64,000 bases of DNA from Allodiplogaster sudhausi (taxonomy: Eukaryota > Nematoda > Chromadorea > Rhabditida > Diplogasteridae), in NCBI GenBank assembly GCA_945643635.1, contig CALZFC010000060.1, positions 874,001-938,000 of the forward strand, read 5' to 3'. The position numbers and the translations under genes were made by a program. The notes below the pieces were generated by a model that did no database searches, was not told the origin of the DNA, and saw only the letters and a program-made list of their open reading frames with translations. Shown here piece by piece: positions 47,321 through 57,900 of the stretch. Each line of letters begins with the position of its first letter. Position 1 is the first letter of the stretch.

Positions 47321-47739
47321 CTATATGCCTAATTCTATCATTTTATGAACTCCCTTTGTATCAATCAGAATTTGCTGATAGTTTTTGAGATCATCTTGAG
47401 TAATTGTACTGTTATCAGGAGTCTTTTTTACTAGTAATTCCATTAATCCATTAGTTGCATTATATTTTCTGTTTCCAATTTTTATTTCGTTATTATTTAT
47501 ATAAACATTTTGAGCTCCAATAGTATATTTATCATGTTCCCTGTCATATCTAATCGAATATCCTGCAATACTTTTATCAGTATTATCTTTTAAATAGTTT
47601 GCAATAGTTGAACTAACAAAATACTGAGATTTATTTTCTTTAGGTTGTTCAATTGCTTTTTGTTCAATCGCTTTTTGTTCAATCACTTTTATTTCCTTTT
47701 GTTCAATTGGTTACGTTTCTTTATTTATTAGCATATTAT
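47321..47739 (-). pseudogene. Third, truncated copy of the Maverick accessory protein
   Basis: The C-terminal domain and the Glu/Gln/Lys repeat are present in the same orientation as 28756-29409. The sequence ends at 47739, just past the shared TAA, where host-like DNA begins. It carries Gly for Ala in the IK-NRKYN segment and Gly for Ala in TK-VHKM. Confidence 0.8.
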
Positions 47740-48790
47740 AGTAATACCACAAAAAATTTAAAGGGAAGACCAGTATTTTTCCTAATTTCCAAACTTCGGA
47801 GTAACAATATGATGACACGCCAAATCGAGCGGATACGCTGGGCTTATGAAGAGTTTGAACGCTTCCGAGAAGACTTTGCTGTGGAGTCATCTTCTCTCAC
47901 CCGCTGTTTGGCTACGGACTCTACAAGTTTGTTCTGCTTGCGCTTCGGACTCTTCACGGAGAAGAGGCCGAGCAGCATGGCCATGTAGGCGGAGAGGTTC
48001 TGAATTAAAGGGGCTAGTTTTTTTTTTAATCTCTATTTCCACAACTTGAATAGTTATTTAATTTTTAAGTTCGAATTTCCTCGCTTTGTTTCTCTCTCTC
48101 TCTCTCTCTCTGCCCTCTTGATCCCAACAAATTTCCATTTACCTTTCCCCTTTCTTTTAATTCTTTCTCCTCGTATCAATTAGATGAAGACCCATCTCCA
48201 AACTCTGGCGGTTCAATTTTTAAATCGACAAACAAATAATCCTGTAGTTACAGTTGCTGAAGAGCAACGCTTCTTCCGGGAGTGTGTGGAGCGCATGGAG
48301 GAAAGTGTACTGCAAGGACGGAATAATTTGTGCCTTTTTTTTATAAATCTGGAACAAATTGGCATTCGAATGCCTGTACATCAAAGACAAAATGATGAAG
48401 AATAGCAACCGTGGTCAGGTTGGCGAGGCCTGATACAGCATTTTTTAATAGCAGTAGAAAGCTTTTGCGGTCATTTTTTTGCGGTTTTCTTCTGAGGGAA
48501 TTGTTGGATGAACACGATATTTTGCCACATTTTTGCCAGCAGAAAAGTAGCAAACCAAGATTGCCTCCTTCGGATTTGCGAGCACTCGGAGAAGGGCGTC
48601 ACACACATTTACTGAAAAGGAAAAATTTATTTTTAGAAAGAATTTAATTTTTTATTGATTAAATTTAATATCTGTCTCAATTTAAATCATAATAAATTAA
48701 TATATCAATAATCTAAAAGACACCGGCGTCTCCATGAGGCCACTCTTCTCGTCTCCATAAGGTGCGAGAAGTGGCGCGTCGGTGATTTTG
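47740..48790 (-). pseudogene. 3' exon fragments of the helical-protein family (unit 1)
   Basis: Read on the - strand it shows the equivalents of late exons: 48765-48720, 48617-48555, about 48317-48242 and 48006-47945 (the LFSVK exon). Frames are interrupted and introns have shrunk. It ends at a point (about 48780) also used by the fragment at 51158-52040, followed in both by the same gcgatgatggct segment. Confidence 0.65.
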
Positions 48791-48932
48791 ACCTGATCAA
48801 TGCGATGATGGCTTAGAGCCGTCGCAAACCATAAACGGCAGTACAAAACCATAAGTAGAGCGAAATAGAGAGAGCTATATTGCATGAATATAGTGAGATG
48901 GAGAGATAAAGAGAAATCGACTGAGATAGATA

Positions 48933-49132
48933 CAGTATTTTCTCTATTAGTGCCCTCGGGGGTACTATTTTTCAATACCCCTGCGAGAGGGGGGCACTAT
49001 TAGAGGGGGGGGGTTCTATTAGAGAGAGGGGTACTATTTTTCAAAACCCTTGCGAGAAGGGGGCACTGTTAGAGGGGGGGGGGGGGGGGGTGGGTTCTAA
49101 TAGAGGGAGGGGCACTAATAGAGAAAATACGG
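48933..49132. mobile_element. 200-bp MITE with TA target duplication
   Basis: Termini cagtattttctctattagtgccc and gggcactaatagagaaaatacgg are inverted repeats flanked by TA on both sides (48931-48932, 49133-49134). The sister sequence in unit 2 (about 52640-52655) shows the uninterrupted site with one TA. TA duplication and a CAGT-type end are mariner-like. The interior is an internally duplicated, G-run-rich ~90-bp block. Confidence 0.88.
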
Positions 49133-49781
49133 TAGATTGAGAGAGATGATGATAGAGAGAGAAAGGGAGAGACTAGGACACTTTAACTTTGCATCTAGTT
49201 CTGAAATAAGACTTTCACGAAATTCGTTTATTTTTCCGAAACTAATCAAATTAAGTACGCAAAAGTAGATATGTTCTCCGGATTTACGAATTCAACTTTA
49301 CGAAGTAGAATACTCTGACTTAAAAAAAATTTTTAATGCTAAATCATGGCTAAATTTGATTGATTTTTATGCTAACGCCATAAAATTTACTTGCGAAAGC
49401 GTGCAGCTTGGGAAGTTACGACAACTTTTGAAGCATAGGTGTTGTAATATTTGCAATGCAATTTTATCTTCTGCACTTTTGAAGTCGATTTGTAAACTGA
49501 TTTGGGAAAAAGGAATCATTTCACTTGACATCGCCCGCGGAGAGAAGTCGACTCGGGAAGAGCAGCGGCTTTTCGGCAGAAGAATGGGCCTTGTCAGCCA
49601 TCCTAGCCTCTTTCGTCCTTCCTTTTTGCACTCGTCTTTCTTCAATCTTTTCTTCTAACAATTTTGCATTCAAAATTTGCTCATGCAATGTTACAAATCG
49701 TAAGAAAACTGGAATAAATTGGGATTCTTACAGATTTGCATGAGAGTTGCATGGTAGTTATATCATCTTGCCTTCTTTCAG

Positions 49782-50783
49782 AAATGCCTCGGTCCCTACA
49801 GCGATTGTGATACTGATAGAGCGTGCCGAGCAAAAATCGTGCTTAATTTCCTCGACGTCCACAATTTCATCTCTCTAAGCTGCGTTCCCGAAGGGAGCGG
49901 ATGCAAAGAGGAGAATCCTTTTGATCAGACAAAGCCAGTCTACAACTGCTACTGCAACACCACAAACTGTAATGACGAGAAGAACACCGAGTTAATCGAG
50001 GCGGCCATAGCAGAATACGAAAAGAGTTACACTCGACCCACAACGAGCACCACGACCATCGAGGTCTGGAAAGTCACTTTTTCAGGCGTAACATTTCACA
50101 TAAAACGCGAGTTCAACCGGATTCGAATGACAAAGTGGTGACCAATGGAGGATAGTAAAATATCTCACGTGGAATTTTGCCTGAGATATTTTAAAATATT
50201 TAAATCGACAAACTATGTAGAGCTTCCTTCATTTCAGCCCACTACCGAGAAGGAGAGCGGTGGCTCCCCGCCCATCTTACTGATCATCGGCGCAGTCGGA
50301 GGCTTCCTCCTTTTTGTGGCACTTGTTATCGGTGAGGGAAATGCTCAAAAAAAGATGGATCTTGCGATTTGAGAACGAAAAATTCCAGAAAATGGATTTA
50401 TGACGAATTCAAAAATATCCATTGACAGAATTGCACAGGTATAATTCTGCAAACTATCAAAATACTTTCAGGTGCCTTCATCGTTTACAAGTGCTACAAA
50501 GCGAGGAAAATGAAGAAGATGAAGGCGCAGCCAATGCCGATTCAGAATTATCGCCAGGCGGTGCAACCTGTGGTCGTTGGCGGGATTCCGGCAAGTCCTC
50601 ATTTGTTTCTCTAGTGCCTCACGGCGAGGCAGCAATAAATGAATAACTAAAAATTTAAATAACATAGCGACGAATAGTCATCTTAATTTGCGTTTTTAGG
50701 GGCAGGTGAAGCCGGCAGAGAAGACCGGGACGGAGAAAGCACCAATCAAGGATGAAACAAAGGATCAGGCACGTCGCGTTTGA
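49782..50783 (+). CDS. Three-finger (Ly-6-like) membrane protein, copy B
   Basis: Exons 49782-50069, 50239-50330, 50472 to about 50592, and about 50700-50783 (TGA). The ectodomain has the same cysteine plan as copy A, ending CYCNTTNCN, with a different, longer middle loop. It is followed by the Thr-rich stalk, a membrane helix (IGAVGGFLLFVALVIG) and a basic tail (KARKMKK). A further exon-like segment at 50887-50974 matches the first helical-protein exon of A and C, but nothing downstream remains because the unit ends at about 51120. No signal-peptide exon was identified. Likely a cell-surface protein of unknown ligand. Confidence 0.65.
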
Positions 50784-50982
50784 TTCGAGTGGGCCAAAGA
50801 ATGTGCCAAAGAAGGATCACAAATTAATAAGAATTTTTCTAAATTAATAAAGCAACGAATTTACACATTAATTGGCACTTTTCAAGGCGCAACCGAATCC
50901 ATCGCCAAAGAAAACGGCGTCCGTTCAAAAGGACACGACGAAGAAAGCGGCGTTTGGAGATAAGGAGGAGGCATGTTACGTG

Positions 50983-51087
50983 CAGGATTGTCCAACACCA
51001 AGCCCAACCCCAATATTAGCACTGTGCCCGGGCCCTGCCCTTGCACACGGCCAGACTAAATATTGGGCATGGTTGCGGACATCCCTA
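50983..51087. mobile_element. 105-bp hAT-like MITE, 8-bp target duplication
   Basis: Starts caggattgtcc, ends ggacatcccta, flanked on both sides by gttacgtg (50975-50982, 51088-51095). The same insertion is seen in copies A and C, so it is older than the gene duplications even though this duplication is still perfect. Confidence 0.82.
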
Positions 51088-51157
51088 GTTACGTGTCTAA
51101 TTCAACTGCACGCTTGAGGCAGAATTACATCTTTAAATTTCTGCTCGCGTTTCAGAC

Positions 51158-51290
51158 TCTTCACGGAGAAGAGGCGGAGCAGCATGGGCATGTAGGCGGA
51201 GAGGATCTGAATTAAAGAAGCTCTTTTTTATCTCTATTTCCACAACTTGAATAATTACTTATATTGTATGTTCGAATTTCCTCACTTTGT

Positions 51291-51337
<47 letters not shown>

Positions 51338-52040
51338 GTCTCTCTCTCTCTCTGCCTTCTTGATCCCAACAAATTTTCATTTATTTTTCTCTTTTCTTTA
51401 ATTCTTTCTCCTCGTATCAATTTGATGAAGGCCCATCTAAACTCTGGAGGTTGAATTTTTAAATCGGCGAACAAATAACACTGTAGTTACAGTTGCTAAA
51501 AAGCAGTACTTCGTCCGGGAGTGTGTGGAGCGTCTGGAGCAGAGTGTACTGCAAGGACGGAATAACTTGTGCCTTTTTTTATAAATCAGAAACAAATTGG
51601 CGTTCGAATGCTTGTTAATCAAAGACAACACGATGAAGAATATCGACCATGTCCAGGTTGTCGAAGCCCGATTCAACATTATTTAATATCAGTAGTTAGT
51701 TTTAGAGGCATTTTTTATGAGGTTTCCTTCTGATGGAATTGCTGGATGAACACGAAGTTTTGTCACAGTTTTGTCTTCAGAAAAGTAGCAAACCAAGATT
51801 GCCTCCTTCGAATTTGCGAGCACTCGGAGAAGGGCGCCACACACAATTTCCTCAAAAAGAAAAATTTATTTTTTTTAGAAGGAATTTAATTTTTTTATTG
51901 ATTAAATTTAGTAGGCTGTCTCAATTTAAATCATAATATATTAATATATCAATAATCTAAAAGACACCGGCGTCTCTTCTCGTAGCCGCTGCTGGTCGGC
52001 ATAAAGTGAGAGAACTGGGGCGTCGATGATACTAACCTTC
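51158..52040 (-). pseudogene. 3' exon fragments of the helical-protein family (unit 2)
   Basis: Same content and orientation as 47945-48790, with exon remnants at about 52000-51962, 51855-51795, 51555-51482 and 51215-51158. It ends at the same breakpoint. A (CT)n tract (about 51287-51350) sits in one intron. With the following three-finger gene it forms the second copy of a tandem unit. Confidence 0.65.
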
Positions 52041-52121
52041 TCAATTCGATGATGGCTTCGTGCCCTCGCAAACCATAAACGGCAGTACAAAACCATAAGT
52101 CGAGCGAAATATAGAGAGCTA

Positions 52122-52584
52122 CAGTCCCGCCCAACATTTCAGGTACATAGATTAATTAGATTAATTAGATTAATCTAAATAATCTCAATTGATTTTTCAG
52201 CGCATAGGACGTATTTCAATAGAGTTTTCAGGTTAAACTAGACTAATTCGACGTTGTTTAACATGTTCGTAACATTATTTCCTTAGAATAAGTTGACATT
52301 AACGCGAAAATTGACATTTTAGCCAGAAACCCGTTCGAAAAATGCAGCGCATTGAGCATGTAATGCAGCACATTGCGCACCATTTTCAAACAGGTTTCTG
52401 GCTAAAATGTGAACTTATTTTGAGAAAATAATGTTTCCAACGTGTTAAACAGCGTCGAATTAGTCTAGATTAATCTGAAAACTCTATTGAAATGAGTCCT
52501 ATGCGTTGAAAAATCAATTGAGATTATTTAGATTAATCTAATTCATCTAATTAATCTATGTACCTGAAATGTTGGGCGGGACTG
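52122..52584. mobile_element. 463-bp fold-back MITE with TA target duplication
   Basis: Almost the whole element is palindromic: arms of about 215-220 bp meet near 52350. Termini are cagtcccgcccaac and gttgggcgggactg, flanked by TA (52120-52121, 52585-52586). The empty site, with one TA, is visible in unit 1 at 48876-48877. Mariner-like non-autonomous element. Confidence 0.92.
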
Positions 52585-52589
52585 TATAT

Positions 52590-53880
52590 TGCATGTATGT
52601 ATATAGTGAGTTGGAGAGATTGAGAGAGATAGATCGACTGAGATAGATAGATTGAGAGAGATAGTGATAGAAAGAGAAAGGGGGAGACAAGGAGAGAGAG
52701 GCACAAAGAATCAACAGTTTAAAGAAGGGCGATCACCAAAAAACTGCAATTGTATGTTCAAACGTGCAAATGATTCAAACGGAAGTCCATTATATTGCTC
52801 GAAAAAGTACGGTATACGAGGAAGATAAAGTAGCGCTCGTTTCGAAAAGGCAGTTCTTTTTTTCGAAGCGAGATGTTTTTGTTCGTTTACTAATTTGATA
52901 CTGTTTTGCCTTATATTCTTTAGTTTATTGTAGAAAATTCACATAAGAATGGTGATAAAGCAAAAAACAAAAAAATTTCTTGAAATATTTGTAAATTTTA
53001 TCTTCCCGCGATGGGTACGTAATCTACCATCGAGTGCTGTAACACCACGTTTTTGCACTGGCACCAATCACAAATTCATTCAAAATTTCCACTTTCAAGT
53101 ATCTTTTACTTGGATATGGAACTTTTTTGTGCTTTTTTATTTGCCTTTTCTTTTTTCTCATGTTCGAGACTATTCGAAAATAGCTAAGATGTTTCATAAA
53201 TCGGCAATGACTTTTCGGTGAAGTTTTCATCTATTTCTGAAATAAGACTTTCACGAAATTCTACATATACAAATGACTCTATGCCGAATTCCATCTTTAT
53301 TTTTGCGAAACTAATCAAATTAAGTATGCAAAAGTAGATATGTTTTCCGGATTTACGAATTGAACTTTACTGAGACTTAAAATTAAATTTATATGCATGC
53401 AAAAGTATAAATTTTCGTATTTACGAATTCAAATTTCCGAAGCAGAACATTCTGAATTTTTTAAAGTAAACTTTTTACATAATGATGCCAAAATTTGGTT
53501 GATTTTCATGCAAAGACGGGAAAACTCAACTCATGTGGTAAATCGTGCAGTTTCGTAAGTTACGAAAGCTTTTAAAACATACGTGTTGGAATATTCATGC
53601 GACTGTATTATCTCCTGCACTTTTGATGTCGATTCGTAAAACTGGGAAAAAGGAATCATTTCACTTGACATCGTCCGCGGAGAGAAGTCGACTCGGGAAG
53701 AGCAGCGGCTTTTAGGCAGAACAATGCCTGATCCTGCTGTCAGGAATCATCCTTCGTCCAATTTCTAAGAATATTCTTCTCTGATATTATTTCAACAAAA
53801 ATTTCAAATCTGCATGAATACTTGGTTAATAGTAATTTCTTATATAATAAGTTGAATATGATAACATTAACTCTTGCTCA
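52590..53880. other. Upstream region of copy C, no gene recognised
   Basis: A GA-rich tract at about 52610-52710, then a region (53230-53740) conserved with the upstream regions of A and B, including the segment agagaagtcgactcg. That conservation outside the known exons hints at a promoter or an untranslated first exon; no signal peptide could be read from it. Confidence 0.4.
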
Positions 53881-53885
53881 TTTAG

Positions 53886-54714
53886 GAATGCATCGGCAAT
53901 GACACGTATAGATGTGCAGATGGTGTCTTGTGCTATGCTACTGTCCAGATGGATCACTACCTCGAAAACGTCGCGTACACTGCTGCAGGCTGTGCAGTGA
54001 AAGGTGACGGATGCGAAGAGGTGGCCCCCTCCATATTTAATGTATCGGCGCCCAAGTACCTCTGCTACTGCTCTGGCAAGAACTGCAATGATCCAAAGGG
54101 CGATTTCTACAACACCTCCATCGAGAGCGCCAAAACGCTCTATCGCGGGAAATACACTCCCCTCTATAGGAGCACCACGACCCTCGAGGTATGGAAAGTC
54201 GCCTTTTTTCAGGCGAAAAATTGCACATAAAAAACGAGGTCAACCGCATTCGAATGAAAAGCGAGTGAAAAATGGAGAATAGTGAAATTTCTCGCGTATC
54301 ATTCATTCTACGTGAGATCTTCAAAAAATTTAAAAGTGAAAATGATTGAGCTTTCTTCATTTCAGCCCACCACCGAGAAGGAGAGCGGTGGCTCCCCGCC
54401 CATCTTACTGATCGTCGGCACAGTCGGAGGCTTCCTCCTTTTCGTGGCACTCATCGTCGGTGAGGGAAATGCTGAAAGATAATGGAGATCTTGCGACAGA
54501 AATTCCAGAAAATGGATTTATGACGAATTCAAAAATATCCATTGACAGAATTGCACAGGTATAATTCTGCAAATTATCAAAATACTTTCAGGTGCCTTCA
54601 TCGTTTACAAGTGCTGCAAAGCGAGAAAAATGAAGAAGATGAAGGCGCAGCCAATGCCGATTCAGAATTATCGCCCGGCGGTGCAGCCGGTGGTCGTTGG
54701 AGGGATTCCGGCAA
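53886..54714 (+). CDS. Three-finger (Ly-6-like) membrane protein, copy C
   Basis: Exons 53886-54188, 54366-54459 and from 54592. The ectodomain keeps the cysteine framework but is the most diverged: the terminal motif is CYCSGKNCN and the stalk lacks the PTTST repeat unit. The membrane and tail exons are close to copy B. The exon found at about 50700 in B is replaced here by a short tandem repeat of gaccaaagaaggatcacaaattaata. The tail probably splices into 54917 and continues as the helical protein. Confidence 0.65.
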
Positions 54715-54916
54715 GTGCTCATTTGTTTCTCTAGTGCCTCACGGCGCGGCAGGAATAAATAAATAAATAATAATTTAAATAGCAAAGCAGGATCACAAAT
54801 TAATAGGACCAAAGAAGGATCACAAATTAATAGGACCAAAGAAGGATCACAAATTAATAAGAATTTTTCTAAATTAATAAAGCAACGAATTTACACATTA
54901 ATTGGCACTTTTCAAG

Positions 54917-57900
54917 GCGCAACCGAATCCATCGCCAAAGAAAACGGCGTCCGTTCAAAAGGACACGACGAAGAAAGCGTCGTTTGGAGATAAGGAGGAG
55001 GCATGTTACGTGCAGGATTGTACAACACCAAGCCCGACCCCAATATTAGCACTGTGCCCGGGCCCTGCCCTTGCACAGGGCAAGGCCAAATATTGGGTCT
55101 CGGGCATGGTTGCGGTCGTCCCTAGGGTGCTATCCCTGTTGGGGGGGGTGTCTAATTCAACTGCACGCTTGAGGCAGAGCAAACATAAATTTAAAAAAAA
55201 GTATAAAGTGAAAGATTCACCATAAATATTCAAAAGAAAGCTGGAAACATGGTTTTTTCCTTACAGAAATAAAAAAAGGACTACCAAGAAAACATGTTTA
55301 AAGACTGTAGTAATTGTCGAATGCTGCCTCATAATCTAATAATTTTATTTTTTAATGAAAAAATTAAATTTTGTAATATAGGTATATTTACAGGCCATCA
55401 CTCTCTGCAAGACTCACTTCAAGAAGGCCGCGGAAAAGCCGAAGCCAAAGGCTGATTACGCATTGGAAAACAATGAGAGTTCGTCGTACTCAAATTTCCT
55501 AATCGAAAATATAAAATAATTGGTTAAAAAAAGAATTTCACTACATAAAATTATCGCAATGCGTTCTGTAGTTTTCGGTAACAAATTTCAGGGGTTCTCA
55601 AGGCTCTGCTCGACATTTCGCCACGAAAGTACCTTCCCGCCTTCAAAAAAATCGTCGAGAAAGTGAGGCCTCAAGTAGAAAATGATCTCCAATTGAAAAC
55701 TTATTTTCAACGCAAAATCTTTCAATAGTTTATTAGGATTCCATCAACAATTATTAAAATTGAACAATTTTTAGTGCGATACTAAGGCGCTTCAAATCGG
55801 GGACTACCCTGTACTGGACGGTCGCATCATAGTGGCCAAGGCAAGATTTATTATAATCGAATATAATATAATTATAAACATCTTTTTGATTAATATGTTT
55901 ACTTTTTACACAATTGAGAAAAGTTAAAAAAAAAACTATGAAGTATGGAAAGCGTACTCCATTTCTTCATTTACTTATATATACTTATATATAATTTAAG
56001 GATCCAAAGAAAGATCATGAGATCTATGAGATGGCGCAAATCTACGAATATATCTTCACATTCAACGTCTGCCTGGATGCGCAGCTGACGAAAGGGAAAA
56101 TGGAGCAGTTGGTGCGAATTTTCGCCCATTTTGTTGACACAAAACGGAAGAATAAATCTTCACTTTTTTTAAACATAATTTCGATTTCATTTAACATTTA
56201 TTTCCAGAAGAAAATCGAAAAGAACTTGAAAAATCGATTCGGCACGTCAGAGAAGGATCTTCCCATCGCGGTGGAGGAAGCCTTTGAGGTTCGGCTTATC
56301 CATCAGCAAAAACAACAGCAAGACCAGAATTGCATTTTTATTATTAACTATAAGTGTATTTTAAAATATATCTCTCAGACTCGAACCAAGGCTGAAGAGG
56401 ACGCCAAAAAGGTCCGTGCTGAAGGCGGCGCCGACACTCCGGGAACCGACGCAGATCCCCAAGAGTACGCGGTCGAAACGAAGCAAACAAAGTTGGTATT
56501 ACGAAATGGGAAGTGTACTGAAAAGAAAGAAAAAAAAATGGATACCGAAGAATATTATTTTTCCTAGCTTTATATTGGAAAGGTTTGAACATGGAGTTGA
56601 CCTCGCAGGGACGCCTTGGCAAGCGCCGATGAGGCCAGCAAAGACGCCGTGACCGCCGGAACTACGATCTGTGGTGCGTCTACCGGAGGAAAAAGTAGCA
56701 GCGAGAAATCTGAAATGGAGGACAGAGATAAGGTCTCTGCTGTTTTTTGAAATGACACATTTCATCGCTTATTAAGAGCATTTGTTTTAAAGAGGACGCT
56801 TGTAGAGGAAATACGATGATTGCAGACTGAATGTCGCACGATAAGGCCACTGAAGAAATTGAATTATTTGTTTTTTCTTTTGTTTACGGATGTTTTCGCA
56901 CCAAAATAGGGTTAAATTTACAAATTTTGAATTTTGCTTACTTTTTTAAAGGAATTTTGCGCTCGAACGGCCGTGGCCATCCAAGCAAAGCTCGCCGAGA
57001 TCGCCGAAGCGGACGCCAAACCGGGCGACCCGGTGCTCGAGCGACAGATTGAAGCGCTCTGCAAGCTCATCCTTCCTCTTTGGCGGTTTGCAGCATTTTT
57101 ATTGACTAACCGTAAGTTAAATAAATAAAATTGTAATTACGTAATATGAATGAAAATACAGATGGTGAAAAGCAATAATAAATGAAGAATAAAAAGTCCA
57201 TGGAAAATGGCAAAAAGAAGGCACAATTTACTCCAAAATCACAATGAACCCAACATTCAACTTTAAACGTCTCCATCTGCTTGGCCGCTTAAGAATCCTT
57301 GCGAAGGAAATGCGAGACAAAGAGCTTATCAAAGAGTACATGATATGATAAAAAAAACCTGAGCAAATAAAAAAAGAAAAAAACAATGATTTCAGCTGAA
57401 TTTGATTCATCGGATCATTAAATAAACACCGTATTTTGTGTATAAGTCAAAAAAGCAGGCTGCCAGGTCGACAGTTCTAACAATAAAGCAGTAAAGAAAG
57501 AATATGCCAAGATATGTATGTTAATGAGAACAAATGTGACGCAATTTTAGGATCTCCTACGACTACTACCAGGAAACTAAGGATCAAATCGACAAAGCTC
57601 TGGAGAAATACAGCAATTTCAAGCAGAAGGAGAAATATTCATGTAAAACTTTTATTTTCCGTTTTTAGTGTTTAGTTTTTTTTATGAGAATAGTTCATTT
57701 ATTTCTATTCTATATTATAAATTCTATAAAGATGTTCTATAATATCTACTCTATAATCCCATTAGAAAAAAAAGTATAGAAAATTATTTAAAATTACAGA
57801 TGAGCAAAAGGCTTTCTGGCTCGAGGCGTGGTACATTTTACCGCAAGATCCGTGGAAATTTGTTGCGGAGAGCCGCTCGGTTGGCGTCTTGTTAACTGTT

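Larger units (their letters stand above)
27496..47739. mobile_element. Maverick/Polinton-like element as a palindromic concatemer
   Basis: The left arm (27496-36986) is the near-identical reverse complement of the right arm (37632-47117). The sequence then continues to 47739 as a direct repeat of 28552-29175. Order: junction module, core, central spacer, inverted core, inverted junction module, start of a third core. Each core encodes PolB, protease, integrase, capsid-like and accessory proteins. The composition is far more AT-rich than the flanks. The left host edge is fixed by copies B and C (host sequence up to acacg near 27495). The right edge is where similarity to 29175 stops at 47739. 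No target duplication matches between the edges, as expected for a rearranged insertion. Small differences between the arms argue against a simple read-level artefact. Confidence 0.85.

Noticed and set aside
45791..47388. 103-residue ORFs at 45791-46102 and 47077-47388
   Set aside because: They run through the tRNA-like block and the junction repeat, so they are repeat shadows.
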